A stretch of 29,583 nucleotides of DNA from Bacillota bacterium. GTDB lineage: Bacteria; Bacillota; Clostridia; Oscillospirales; Oscillospiraceae. Shown piece by piece: positions 1 to 7,736 of the stretch (within the stretch, counting starts at the first letter, position 1; every line of letters begins with the position of its first letter). The stretch spans positions 1-29,583 of the forward strand of contig JAEXWS010000026.1 in the NCBI GenBank assembly GCA_023406225.1, given 5' to 3'. The position numbers and the translations under genes are program-made. The notes beneath the pieces were generated by a model that worked only from the letters and a program-made list of their open reading frames with translations, was not told where the DNA came from and did no database searches.

Positions 1-623
1 CCGGCAAGGCCGCCGCCATGACCTCCTCCCACTTCTGCACCGCCGAGCGGCAGTACCGCATGCCCGTGCCCTACGGCAACCAGCGCACCCCCACCGCCCA
101 GTGGACCGCCACCGCCGCCGGCTGCACGATCCTGGGCAGCGCCGGTCCCGGCCCCCGCGTCACCCACGTCACCTGCGGCAAAATCGTGGACAAGGGCGTG
201 ACCGACGCCAACAACATGGGTGCGGCCATGGCCCCCGCCGCCTACGACACCCTCTCCGCCTTCTTCCGGGACACCCAAACCAGGCCCGGGGACTATGATC
301 TGGTGATCACCGGGGACCTGGGGGAGCTGGGCCACGCCATCGTCCGGGACTTTTTCGCCAGGGACGGCGTGGACCTGCCCAACTTCCAGGACTGCGGCAT
401 GCTGCTCTACGACCGGAAGAACCAGGACATGCACGCGGGCGCGTCGGGCTGCGGCTGCTCCGCCTCCGTGCTGAACGGCTATCTCCTTTCGGAGCTGAAG
501 GCCGGCAAATGGAAGAAGATCGTCTTTGCCCCCACCGGCGCCCTGCTCTCCCCCACCTCCTCCTTCCAGGGGGAGTCCATCCCCGGCATCTGCCACGCGG
601 TGTGTCTCTCCGCGGAGAAGTGA
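1..623 (+). CDS. spoVAD: Stage V sporulation protein AD, C-terminal part (cut by window start)
   Basis: SpoVAD is a thiolase-fold protein of the SpoVA complex, which moves dipicolinic acid across the inner forespore membrane during sporulation and germination. The frame is open to the window's left edge, so the N-terminal part (roughly 130 residues of a usual protein near 340) lies outside. The visible part carries the family segment SSHFCTAERQYRMP followed by QRTPTAQWT, and a later GDLGELGHAIVRDFF stretch that I recognise from SpoVAD. The ATG at position 18 is internal, not the start. spoVAE follows 87 bp downstream, the order expected of a spoVA operon. Identification is confident; spoVAC should lie just upstream of the window. 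Confidence 0.95.
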   Translation, partial: GKAAAMTSSHFCTAERQYRMPVPYGNQRTPTAQWTATAAGCTILGSAGPGPRVTHVTCGKIVDKGVTDANNMGAAMAPAAYDTLSAFFRDTQTRPGDYDLVITGDLGELGHAIVRDFFARDGVDLPNFQDCGMLLYDRKNQDMHAGASGCGCSASVLNGYLLSELKAGKWKKIVFAPTGALLSPTSSFQGESIPGICHAVCLSAEK

Positions 624-710
624 ACGGCCCCGGCGCGGGGCGGCGGCCCTGCATAATTTTCCCCCCTGCGGGAAAAACTGACCCCAACAGAGTTTGTTTT
701 GGAGGCGATC

Positions 711-1067
711 ATGGAATATCTCAACGCGTTCCTCTGCGGCGGCGTCCTCTGCGCCATCGGACAGGTGTTCATTGACAAGACCCAGCTCACCCCCGCCCGC
801 ATCCTCACGGGCTACGTGGTGGCGGGCGTGCTCCTCAGCGCCCTGGGGCTGTATCAGCCCGTGGCGGACTGGGGCGGAGCCGGGGCCACCGTGCCCCTCA
901 CCGGCTTTGGCCACGCCCTGGCCAAGGGCGTGGAAAAGGCCGTGGCCGAGCAGGGCTGGCTGGGCGTTTTCACCGGCGGCCTCACCGCCGCCGCCGGCGG
1001 CGTCACGGCGGCCGTGGTTTTCGGCGTGCTGATGGCGGCGGTCTTTAAGGCGGGCGACAAGAGGTAA
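711..1067 (+). CDS. spoVAE: Stage V sporulation protein AE (SpoVAEb type)
   Basis: This is a small integral membrane subunit of the SpoVA dipicolinate channel. The 118-residue product matches the usual length near 116-120. It has the family features: an N-terminal helix ending in CAIGQVFIDKTQLTPA, a GLGLYQP-like loop (here ALGLYQP), and GAGATVPLTGFGHALAKG before the last hydrophobic helices. The ATG at 711 is preferred because GGAGG at 701-705 precedes it by 5 bases; an in-frame TTG at 699 lies upstream of that site. The TAA stop lies inside the first arm of a perfect hairpin that opens repeat family 1 (1065-1090). No spoVAF follows. Confidence 0.93.
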   Translation: MEYLNAFLCGGVLCAIGQVFIDKTQLTPARILTGYVVAGVLLSALGLYQPVADWGGAGATVPLTGFGHALAKGVEKAVAEQGWLGVFTGGLTAAAGGVTAAVVFGVLMAAVFKAGDKR

Positions 1068-1247
1068 AGGGGGGACAGGTCCCCCCTTTAGATCCCCCCC
1101 ACCAGTCTGCGGACTGGTGCGTTTGCCCCAGGGGCAAACGGGTCGCGGGATTTTCGGCAGGCGCATGTCCTGCCGAAAATGATTTCAGATGCTTCTTCCG
1201 CCTTTGGCGGAAGAACTGGGGAAACCAGAGGTTTCCCCTAGACCCCC
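1065..1247 (+). repeat. Repeat family 1, copy 1: six consecutive hairpins
   Basis: A run of six perfect or near-perfect hairpins: 1065-1090 (12-bp arms), 1101-1118 (ACCAGTCTGC and partner), 1120-1140, 1150-1180 (12-bp arms, loop CGCATGT), 1193-1215 and 1218-1238. The same series in the same order occurs inverted at 15372-15554. Differences between copies fall largely in paired positions, so the arms stay complementary. The first hairpin includes the spoVAE stop codon. A separate terminator follows at 1290-1320. No transposase or coding function was seen. This could be a structured RNA element, a non-autonomous mobile repeat or a nucleoid or termination element. Confidence 0.85.
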
Positions 1248-1289
1248 TTCCCTGCGCCTGCGGGCGCGGAGTTTGGACGGGGGAAGAAA

Positions 1290-1320
1290 AAAGCAGGGCG
1301 GCGGTTGCCGCCCTGTTTTT
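1290..1320 (+). terminator. Rho-independent terminator downstream of spoVAE and repeat
   Basis: The 9-bp arms CAGGGCGGC (1294-1302) and GCCGCCCTG (1307-1315) enclose loop GGTT and are followed by TTTTT. An A-rich run upstream would let it act on the other strand too. It closes the spoVA operon after the repeat element. Confidence 0.8.
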
Positions 1321-1359
1321 ATTTGTCATTATTTTGTTCTTCATTCCGGGGAGCGGGAC

Positions 1360-1368
1360 TGGTATACT
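1360..1368 (+). promoter_or_regulatory. Extended -10 promoter for the deacetylase gene
   Basis: TGGTATACT is an extended -10 element (TGn plus TATACT at 1363-1368) about 38 bp before the ATG at 1406. No good -35 is visible at 17 bp, which fits extended -10 promoters. Confidence 0.5.
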
Positions 1369-1405
1369 GGTTCCACGACAATATTCGACAGAAAGGACCA
1401 TCATC

Positions 1406-2647
1406 ATGCGCCGTCTGACATGTTCCCTGCTCGTCCTGCTGCTCCTGCTCTCCCTGGCCGCCTGCGGACAACAGGCCCCCTCCGGCGGCTCCGCCGGAGA
1501 AGACGCTCCCGCCGAAGAGGAAACGCCCCCCGAGGAGGAGGCGCCGCCGGAGCCGGAGCCCTATACGATCCTGGACCCCACCGTGATGCCCGAGGGCGGC
1601 GTCCGGGACGGCGTTCCCTACGCCGCCTGGGACGGCCTTGTGGAGCACCTGTTCTTCCACCCGGTGGTGGCCTACCCGGAGCTGGCCTTCGACGGGGACG
1701 ACCAGGCCGACGGCATCGACGACTACATGGTTACGGCGGGCGAGTACATCAAAATCCTCCAGAGCGTCTATGCCAAGGGCTATGTCCTGGTGGACATCGC
1801 GGACGTGTGGAGCGAGACCGCCGGCGAGGACGGCCAGCCCAAAATGGTCCGCAACACCCTGTACGTCCCGGAGGGGAAAAAGCCTCTCATCCTCTCCTAT
1901 GACGACACGAATTACTACCCCTACATGCTGGAAAACGGCTTCACCTACAAGCTCATCCTGGGAGACGACGGGAAGATCGCCTCCTGGGGCAGGGACCCCC
2001 AGGGCGGCGAGGTGGTGAGCCGGGACCTGGACGCCATCCCCATCCTGGACAAATTCGTGGAGGAGCACCCGGATTTCTCCCCCTTCGGGGCCAAGGGCTG
2101 CCTGAGCCTCACGGGCTATGAGGGCATCCTGGGCTACCGGACCCAGACGGACACCAAGAGCTGGACGGCGGAGCAGGAGACGGTCCGCCAGGCGGAGCGG
2201 GAGGCTGTGAAGCCCATCGTGGCGGAGCTCAAACGCACCGGCTGGACCTTCGGCAGCCACACCTGGGGCCACATCCGCCTGGGCGGCGGGAAATCCATGG
2301 AGGCCATCCAGGCCGACACCCAGCGCTGGCTGGACGAGGTGGGCAGCCTGGTGGGGCCCACGGACATTTTGTTCTATCCCCACGGCGAACGGCCCGACGG
2401 CAACGACTGGCAAAAGACCGGCCCCATCTTCCGCTATCTCCAGAGCCAGGGCTTCCGGGTGTTCTGCTCCGTGGGCATCGAGAGCTTCAGCTTCATCAAA
2501 AAGGACATCTCCGCCGTCATCTGCGACCGGCTCCATCCGGACGGCACCACCCTGCGCTATTCCAGGAACCGGTACTTGCAATTTTACGACGCCAAGGATA
2601 TCATGGATGTGGACGCGCGTCCCCAGCGGGAGATCAAGTGGGACTGA
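1406..2647 (+). CDS. Polysaccharide deacetylase-family lipoprotein
   Basis: Predicted exported, lipid-anchored NodB-fold hydrolase that would remove acetyl groups from a cell-wall or surface polysaccharide. The 413-residue product starts with a lipoprotein signal whose lipobox LSLAAC ends at Cys20. An acidic Glu/Pro linker covers residues 25-52. The catalytic domain begins near residue 150. ILSYDDTN (Asp166, Asp167) replaces the usual TFDDG motif, and SHTWGH (His285, His289) supplies the metal-binding histidines. YPHGERPDGNDW near residue 330 is a late loop seen in this family. The ATG at 1406 is chosen because AAAGGA at 1392-1397 and the lipoprotein signal follow from it; longer frames have no ribosome site. 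The substrate is unknown. The gene lies 45 bp before cdd and may be co-transcribed with it. Confidence 0.85.
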   Translation: MRRLTCSLLVLLLLLSLAACGQQAPSGGSAGEDAPAEEETPPEEEAPPEPEPYTILDPTVMPEGGVRDGVPYAAWDGLVEHLFFHPVVAYPELAFDGDDQADGIDDYMVTAGEYIKILQSVYAKGYVLVDIADVWSETAGEDGQPKMVRNTLYVPEGKKPLILSYDDTNYYPYMLENGFTYKLILGDDGKIASWGRDPQGGEVVSRDLDAIPILDKFVEEHPDFSPFGAKGCLSLTGYEGILGYRTQTDTKSWTAEQETVRQAEREAVKPIVAELKRTGWTFGSHTWGHIRLGGGKSMEAIQADTQRWLDEVGSLVGPTDILFYPHGERPDGNDWQKTGPIFRYLQSQGFRVFCSVGIESFSFIKKDISAVICDRLHPDGTTLRYSRNRYLQFYDAKDIMDVDARPQREIKWD

Positions 2648-2692
2648 GCGCGCGTCCGATCTGCGTGCCGGACGGCACAGGGAGGTTTTAGA

Positions 2693-3085
2693 ATGACCCG
2701 TGAAGAATTGAAGGCCGCGGCCGTCTCCATGCTGGACCGCGCCTACTGCCCCTATTCCCACTTCGCCGTGGGCGCGGCCCTGGAGTGCGGCGACGGCTCC
2801 GTGTTCACCGGCTGCAACATCGAAAACGCCGCCTTCTCCCCCACCATCTGCGCCGAGCGGACCGCCGTGGCCAAGGCTGTCAGCGAGGGGCGCCGGGACT
2901 TCGTGCGCATCGCGGTGGCGGGCCGCTGCGAGGATTTCTGCGTGCCCTGCGCCGTGTGCCGCCAGGTCCTCCGGGAGTTCGCGCCGGACATCGAGGTGAT
3001 CTGCCTGAACGGCAAGGGCGAGGAAAGGTCCTTTCCCCTGTCGGAGCTGCTGCCCCACAGCTTCGGACCGGAATTTCTGGCATGA
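2693..3085 (+). CDS. cdd: Cytidine deaminase
   Basis: Hydrolyses cytidine and deoxycytidine to uridine and deoxyuridine in pyrimidine salvage; cytoplasmic, usually a homotetramer with one zinc per subunit. The 130-residue length is typical. Zinc and catalytic residues are present: Cys53 and Glu55 in CAERTA, then Cys86 and Cys89 in PCAVCRQ. The substrate-binding NIENAAFSPT segment precedes them. GGAGG at 2681-2685 sets the ATG. In many Firmicutes cdd follows ybeY and dgkA before era; here it is about 9 kb from ybeY, next to an unrelated lipoprotein gene. It fits functionally with the importer and deoC-deoD in this window. Confidence 0.95.
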   Translation: MTREELKAAAVSMLDRAYCPYSHFAVGAALECGDGSVFTGCNIENAAFSPTICAERTAVAKAVSEGRRDFVRIAVAGRCEDFCVPCAVCRQVLREFAPDIEVICLNGKGEERSFPLSELLPHSFGPEFLA

Positions 3086-3161
3086 AGCCGCCGGAGGGCC
3101 CGCCCGCGGAACGGGGCCGCGCCCCGGGCGGCGGGACCCCCGCGCTTTTCACGCATCCTGC

Positions 3162-3203
3162 GCAGAAAAAAAGAAGCGGCGAATGCCGCTTCTTTTTTTC
3201 TGC
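3162..3203. terminator. Bidirectional terminator between convergent genes
   Basis: A long symmetric hairpin: a GCAG plus A7 and GAAGCGGC arm, then GCCGCTTC, T7 and CTGC. T runs occur on both strands, so it can end both cdd (+) and the DUF2156-GNAT gene (-). Confidence 0.85.
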
Positions 3204-3205
3204 TT

Positions 3206-4609
3206 TTATACCAGCTTTTCAAAGTGGAAAAACGTCTCGTCCTCTCCCACCCTGCGCATGCAGGAGGAGAGCATCCGGTAGGACGCCTGATTCTCCTTGT
3301 AGCATTTCGCCACCACCCGGGACAGGTGCACCTGGTACAGCCCCCAGTCCGCCACGGCGGAAAACGCCTCGGTCCCGTAGCCCTGTCCGGCGAAGGCCCC
3401 GTCGATGCGGCAGCCCAGCTCCGCGCCGCCCCGGCAGTCAAAGCGGTAGAGCACCGCCTCGCCGATAAGCCTTCCGTCCAGCCGGACGGCGAAATTCACC
3501 GCCAGGCGGTTTTCAAAGTCCCGCCGGGCCACCTCGAAAAAGCTCCGCTCCCCAACGGGCCCGCCCAGCCCCTCCACGTCGTCGTACCCCCACCAGCGGT
3601 TCCGCTCGCCGTCCAGCACCAGGGCGTTGTAGGCCGGGATGTCCGCCTCCGTCAACGCGGAGAGGGTCAGCCGCCCGGTGGTCAGCACAGGGATCTCCTT
3701 TACATGGCGCAGCAGCTCGTTCTGCGGCTCAAAGCGGTATTTGGGGGCCAGCTTCGCCGGACCGTACTGGAGTTTGGAGGTCCGCAGGCCCCGGTCCGCC
3801 GCGTCGTCCTCCCGGTTGATCCACCGGCAGCCGTCGCCGAAGGCGTCGGCAAAGGCCTGGACCAGGGTGGGATACACGCCGCTGTAGGAATAGAGGGCCT
3901 TTTCGATGTGGATGATCAGCGTCTCTCCGCACTTCTCCGCCAGGGAGAGGGCGATGAGCTTCTCCCCGTCGAACATGCCTCCGGCAAGGAAGCAGGGCCG
4001 CCCCACCCATTTCAGCATGGACTTCGCCAGTTCCAGCTCGTCCCGGGCCTTGGCGTTGTCCCCCTTGGGGAACTCCGCCTCGTAATCCTTCCAAAAGGCC
4101 TCCACCGCGCCGCCGTCGGCCGCCGTCAGCGGCCGGAAGGCCGCGTCCGGCCACTTGGCGCGGAACTTGTTGATGTGGTTGCGCTGGCCGGAGTACCGTC
4201 GTCCGCTGAAAAACTGCAGGTCCTCCCGGTAATAGATATAGTCCCGCCAGGTGCGGATATCGCTGACCCGCACGTAGGGATAGCGGGCCAGCAGACGGGG
4301 CGCCTTCTGCTCCGGCACCACCGAGAGCACCGTGGGGATCCCCCGCTCCAGGCAGTCCGCCTCGATGGCCTCCAGCGCCGCGTCCTCGTCCCCCTCCGGG
4401 CCGGGGACCGGATAGTCGAACACCACCTGCCCGCCGATCTCATTGCGGACCACTAAGCACCCGGCCAGCTCCGCCCAGGCGGGATGGAGGGATTTGCGCC
4501 ACATCAGCTTCGTGCCCACGGAATACTCGCAAAGCCCGTAATCGCAGTCCTTATAGTATTTCCGCAGCCGGGCCGCGTCCTGTTTTGTCACCGGTTTAAA
4601 CTGTTGCAT
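3206..4609 (-). CDS. DUF2156 (LPG synthase C-terminal-like) fused to GNAT acetyltransferase
   Basis: A 467-residue protein with two acyl-transferase-like halves. Residues 1-300 resemble DUF2156, related to the C-terminal aminoacyl-transfer domain of phosphatidylglycerol lysyltransferases, with RYSGQRNHINKF and KYRFEPQNE near its end. Residues 305-467 resemble a RimJ/RimL-type GNAT domain: TGRLTLSALTEADIPAYN at its start and the acetyl-CoA loop AFAGQGYGTEAF, then NQASYRMLSS. No membrane segment is obvious, so the lipid-flippase half of MprF is absent and the acceptor is unknown. The ATG at 4609 follows AAAGGTG at a good distance. Single-gene unit, divergent from the symporter gene. Domain assignment is from motif recognition only. 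Confidence 0.75.
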   Translation of the reverse strand: MQQFKPVTKQDAARLRKYYKDCDYGLCEYSVGTKLMWRKSLHPAWAELAGCLVVRNEIGGQVVFDYPVPGPEGDEDAALEAIEADCLERGIPTVLSVVPEQKAPRLLARYPYVRVSDIRTWRDYIYYREDLQFFSGRRYSGQRNHINKFRAKWPDAAFRPLTAADGGAVEAFWKDYEAEFPKGDNAKARDELELAKSMLKWVGRPCFLAGGMFDGEKLIALSLAEKCGETLIIHIEKALYSYSGVYPTLVQAFADAFGDGCRWINREDDAADRGLRTSKLQYGPAKLAPKYRFEPQNELLRHVKEIPVLTTGRLTLSALTEADIPAYNALVLDGERNRWWGYDDVEGLGGPVGERSFFEVARRDFENRLAVNFAVRLDGRLIGEAVLYRFDCRGGAELGCRIDGAFAGQGYGTEAFSAVADWGLYQVHLSRVVAKCYKENQASYRMLSSCMRRVGEDETFFHFEKLV

Positions 4610-4687
4610 AAGTCACCTTTATTTCCTATTTGTAAATTTTGTACGGCCGCACATAAACGATCTGCCAAATTTCTCTTATAGCTTCTC

Positions 4688-4719
4688 TTGACCTTTGGTG
4701 AAAAGTATAGTATCCTATA
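4688..4719 (+). promoter_or_regulatory. Sigma-A promoter and overlapping dyad before symporter
   Basis: TTGACC (4688-4693), a 17-bp spacer and TATCCT (4711-4716) form a plausible promoter with transcription starting near 4723. The dyad TATAG-TATC-CTATA (4706-4719) overlaps the -10 and could be an operator. This start would leave only about 9 bases before the ATG at 4732, which favours the later GTG start at 4774. Confidence 0.6.
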
Positions 4720-4773
4720 TGAAGAAACAGCATGGAGGGTATCAGAGATTTTAATGAGAAAGAAGGGTTATTT

Positions 4774-6330
4774 GTGGAAAACGAGAGAGGTGCATGGGGA
4801 AGTAACATAGGCTTCCTTCTGGCGGCCATCGGTTCGGCCGTCGGCCTCGGCAACATCTGGGGCTTCCCGTACAAAATGGGCAAGTCCGGCGGTTTCACAT
4901 TCCTGCTCGTCTACCTGCTTCTGGCTGTGTTTGTGGGCTTTGTCATCATGATGGCTGAGCTGGGCATGGGCCGCAAGACCGGCACAGGCCCCATCGGCAC
5001 CTACCACGCGCTTTCCAGCCGCTTCAAATGGGTAGGCTGGCTGGCCGTCTTCGCTCCCTTTGTGATCATGAGCTTCTACTCGGTCCTGGGCGGCTACTGC
5101 ATCGAGTACATCGCCCTGAACCTCAGCAACCTGGCGTTCTCCGGCGCGTCGATCCAGACCGGCTCCGACCTGTTCGCCGCCATGCTGACGAATCCGTTCG
5201 GCTGCGTCGCGTTCACGGTGCTGTTCCTGATCATCTGCTATCTCATCAACGCGGGCGGCATCTCCGGCGGCGTCGAGAAGTTCAACAAGATCGGCATGCC
5301 CGCCCTGTTCGTGATGCTGGTCATCATCATCATCCGTTCCCTGACCCTGCCCAACGCCATCGAGGGCCTGAAGTTCATGTTCGTCCCCGGCTACGCCGTG
5401 GCGGGCGGGTTCATCGAGTCGGCCCCCGGCATCGGGACGGTCCTCTCCACGGCGGGCGGCCAGATGTTCTTCTCCCTGTCTCTGGCCATGGGCGTCATGT
5501 TCACCTATGGCTCCTATCTGAACAAGAAAGAAAACCTGGTCAAGAACTCCGCCGTCATCGTGGTGGCTGATACCATCGTGGCCACCATGGCCGGCATCGC
5601 CGTCATCCCCGCCGCCGTCGCCACCGGCATCAACAACGGCGTCCCCGTCGGCGAGATCGCCCTGGGCGGGCCCAGCCTGCTGTTCGTGACCCTTCAGGAC
5701 GTGTTCGCCGCCATGGGCCGGATCGGGCCCCTGTTCGGCGTCATCTTCTATGTGCTGGTCCTGATCGCGGCCATCTCCTCCGCCATCTCCCTGATCGAAG
5801 TCGTCACCAGCTACTTCCTGGACCGCGCGGCCATGAAGGGCAAGCAGGGCAACCGTCACAAGGTGGTCATGTGGGTGTGCCTGGCCATCCTGGTGGAAGC
5901 CTCCCTGGTGGCCGTGGACGGCCTCGGCTCCAACGGCGTTTGGGTCCCCGGCCAGTCTCTCGGCATCGCCGGCTGGAACGACTGCTGGCTGGACTTCATG
6001 GATATGCTCTCCGAGGGCCTGGCGATGCCTCTGGGCGCGCTGCTCATGAGCATCATGGTCGGCTGGGAGATCCGCTCCAAAACAGTGCTGGGTGAGATCC
6101 ACAGCGGCGGCACCAGCAAATTGGATAAATTCTTCACCGCCTGTATGATGGTCATCACGCCTCTGGGCATGGTGCTGGTGGTCTCCGGCCAGATCTCTTC
6201 CTTCTTCGCCACCTCCGACCCCGCCTCCGCGCAGAAAGCCACCATCATTGGCTATGCCGTGGGCATCGTGATCGCCATCATTGCGCTGATCATGGCGGTC
6301 ACCTCTCCCAAGCGCAAAGAAAACGCATAA
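4774..6330 (+). CDS. Sodium-dependent transporter, neurotransmitter:sodium symporter family
   Basis: Membrane symporter of the LeuT-type NSS family, expected to import an amino acid or related amine with Na+. The diagnostic first-helix signature GSAVGLGNIWGFPYKMGKSGG-like region sits near the N-terminus, preceded by ERGAWGSNIGFLLAAI. About eleven to twelve hydrophobic segments follow over 518 residues, the usual family size. The GTG at 4774 is chosen because AGAAGGG lies about 7 bases before it and family members start a few residues before ERGxWGS. An in-frame ATG at 4732 has no ribosome site and lies almost at the predicted transcript start. Substrate cannot be told from sequence. Monocistronic, with its own terminator. 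Confidence 0.9.
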   Translation: MENERGAWGSNIGFLLAAIGSAVGLGNIWGFPYKMGKSGGFTFLLVYLLLAVFVGFVIMMAELGMGRKTGTGPIGTYHALSSRFKWVGWLAVFAPFVIMSFYSVLGGYCIEYIALNLSNLAFSGASIQTGSDLFAAMLTNPFGCVAFTVLFLIICYLINAGGISGGVEKFNKIGMPALFVMLVIIIIRSLTLPNAIEGLKFMFVPGYAVAGGFIESAPGIGTVLSTAGGQMFFSLSLAMGVMFTYGSYLNKKENLVKNSAVIVVADTIVATMAGIAVIPAAVATGINNGVPVGEIALGGPSLLFVTLQDVFAAMGRIGPLFGVIFYVLVLIAAISSAISLIEVVTSYFLDRAAMKGKQGNRHKVVMWVCLAILVEASLVAVDGLGSNGVWVPGQSLGIAGWNDCWLDFMDMLSEGLAMPLGALLMSIMVGWEIRSKTVLGEIHSGGTSKLDKFFTACMMVITPLGMVLVVSGQISSFFATSDPASAQKATIIGYAVGIVIAIIALIMAVTSPKRKENA

Positions 6331-6347
6331 CGGATCGTGCTTTGAAC

Positions 6348-6378
6348 GGGCGCCCGCGGCTTGCGGGCGCCCCTTTTT
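6348..6378 (+). terminator. Terminator of the symporter gene
   Basis: The 10-bp arms GGGCGCCCGC and GCGGGCGCCC enclose GGCTT and are followed by CTTTTT. Confidence 0.85.
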
Positions 6379-6502
6379 CGCGCGCACGTCCATTATAGGT
6401 CCATTTCTCCGGTCTGGCAACTGTTTTCCGAAAAGGGAACGATGATAGTTTCTCCCGGAATGATACGCCGGATTCCTGAACCCCGCAGTCGTTTTTGCAA
6501 CG

Positions 6503-6537
6503 AAAAGGACGCCCGCCGCAGGCGGAGCGTCCTTTTT
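6503..6537 (-). terminator. Terminator of mreB
   Basis: Hairpin with arms AAAAGGACGC and GCGTCCTTTT around an inner CCGC/GGCGG stem, 5 bp past the mreB stop. It has T runs on both strands and could also stop read-through from the symporter. Confidence 0.75.
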
Positions 6538-6541
6538 CCCT

Positions 6542-7567
6542 TCAGTTCATCTGCTTGCGGCGGCTGAGGTTCATGGTCCCGTCCTGCATGGCGTTCAGGG
6601 AATCCAGACTCTTGCCGGTGCCCAGGGCCACGCAGGAGATGGCGTCCTCGGCGATGGTGGTGTGGATGCCGGTGCGGGCGGTGACCAGCTTATCGAAGCC
6701 CGACACCAGACTGCCGCCGCCGGTCATCATGATGCCGTTGGTGGAGATATCCGCCACCAGCTCGGGGGGCGTCCGCTCCAGCACGGAGTGGATGGCCTCC
6801 ATGATGCGCTCCACCGGCTCCTCGAAGGCGTCCATCATCTCCGTGGAGCTGACGGTGACCACCTTGGGAAGGCCCGTCAAAAGGCACCGGCCCTTCACGT
6901 CCATGGTCTCCTCCTCGTCCTTGGGGAACACGCAGCCGATCCGCTTTTTCATCTCCTCGGCGGTGCGCTCGCCCACCAGCAGATTGTGCTTGCGGCGCAT
7001 GTATTTCACCACGGCCTCGTTGAGCTGGTCGCCCGCGATCTTGATGGAGACGCTCTCCACCACGCCGGACAGGGAGATTACGGCGATGTCGGCGGTGCCG
7101 CCGCCGATGTCCACCACCATGTGGCCGTCAGGCTGGGTGATGTCGATGCCGGAGCCGATGGCCGCGGCCACAGGCTCCTCGATGAGATACACCTTCCGGG
7201 CGCCCGCCTGGATGCCCGCGTCGATGACGGCGCGCTCCTCTACCTCCGTGATGCCGGAGGGCACGCAGATGATGACCCGGGGCTTGAAGAAGGACACCCC
7301 GGCCACCTTGTGGATAAATTCCTTCAGCATCCGCTCCGTCATGTCGTAATCGGAGATGACGCCCTCCCGCAGGGGGCGGATGGCGATGATGTTGCCGGGG
7401 GTGCGGCCCAGCATGGCCTGGGCCTCGGAGCCCACCTTCAGAAGCTTGCCGGTGTTCTTGTCCAGCGCCACCACCGACGGCTCGTTGAGCACGATCCCCT
7501 TGCCCTTCACATAGACCAAAACCGAAGCGGTACCCAGATCGATACCGATATCCTTTGCCATGGACAT
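6542..7567 (-). CDS. mreB: Rod shape-determining protein, MreB/Mbl family
   Basis: Bacterial actin homologue that polymerises under the membrane and guides peptidoglycan synthesis along the cell side wall. The 341-residue product begins MSMAKDIGIDLGTASVLVYVKGKG, the first phosphate loop. It also has the second phosphate loop VDIGGGTADIAVIS, the ERTAEEMKK segment and the adenosine motif MMTGGGS. The start at 7567 follows GAGGTGGAG with good spacing; an ATG at 7561 is an alternative. Wording such as KGKGIVLNEPSVVALDK and RTPGNIIAIRPL looks closer to B. subtilis Mbl than MreB from memory. No mreC or mreD is adjacent, which also fits a stand-alone Mbl-type gene. Confidence 0.93.
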   Translation of the reverse strand: MSMAKDIGIDLGTASVLVYVKGKGIVLNEPSVVALDKNTGKLLKVGSEAQAMLGRTPGNIIAIRPLREGVISDYDMTERMLKEFIHKVAGVSFFKPRVIICVPSGITEVEERAVIDAGIQAGARKVYLIEEPVAAAIGSGIDITQPDGHMVVDIGGGTADIAVISLSGVVESVSIKIAGDQLNEAVVKYMRRKHNLLVGERTAEEMKKRIGCVFPKDEEETMDVKGRCLLTGLPKVVTVSSTEMMDAFEEPVERIMEAIHSVLERTPPELVADISTNGIMMTGGGSLVSGFDKLVTARTGIHTTIAEDAISCVALGTGKSLDSLNAMQDGTMNLSRRKQMN

Positions 7568-7637
7568 AAGCTCCACCTCATTGTTCTTTCTGTTGAATAT
7601 TATAAACGGTTTTTCCGTCTGCAATCATACAGGATAC

Positions 7638-7666
7638 ATTATATCGGGCGAAGTGGCGGATTGCAA
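7638..7666 (-). promoter_or_regulatory. Sigma-A promoter of mreB
   Basis: On the minus strand, TTGCAA (7661-7666), a 17-bp spacer and a perfect TATAAT (7638-7643). Transcription should begin near 7631, giving a leader of about 64 bases. Confidence 0.8.
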
Positions 7667-7736
7667 GCCCATTTTCTCCTGATTCCTGCGGAGTTTTTCC
7701 ATTTTCCCCGCAAATTTTCCACAGAAAAGCGGCCTG

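Noticed and set aside
1045..1407. Open frame across repeat family 1 with matching residues in both copies (FSAGHAPAEN, LPLGQTHQSADWWGG)
   Set aside because: It lies antisense to the repeat's defined order, lacks a ribosome site, and changes between copies follow hairpin pairing rather than codon position.
4754..4810. Possible 18-codon leader peptide overlapping the start of the symporter gene
   Set aside because: It has a poorly spaced ribosome site, and its overlap with the preferred GTG start is explained equally well by chance.
4768..6420. A 550-codon minus-strand frame opposite the symporter gene
   Set aside because: Asp/Gly/His-rich shadow of a membrane-protein gene with no ribosome site or family resemblance.
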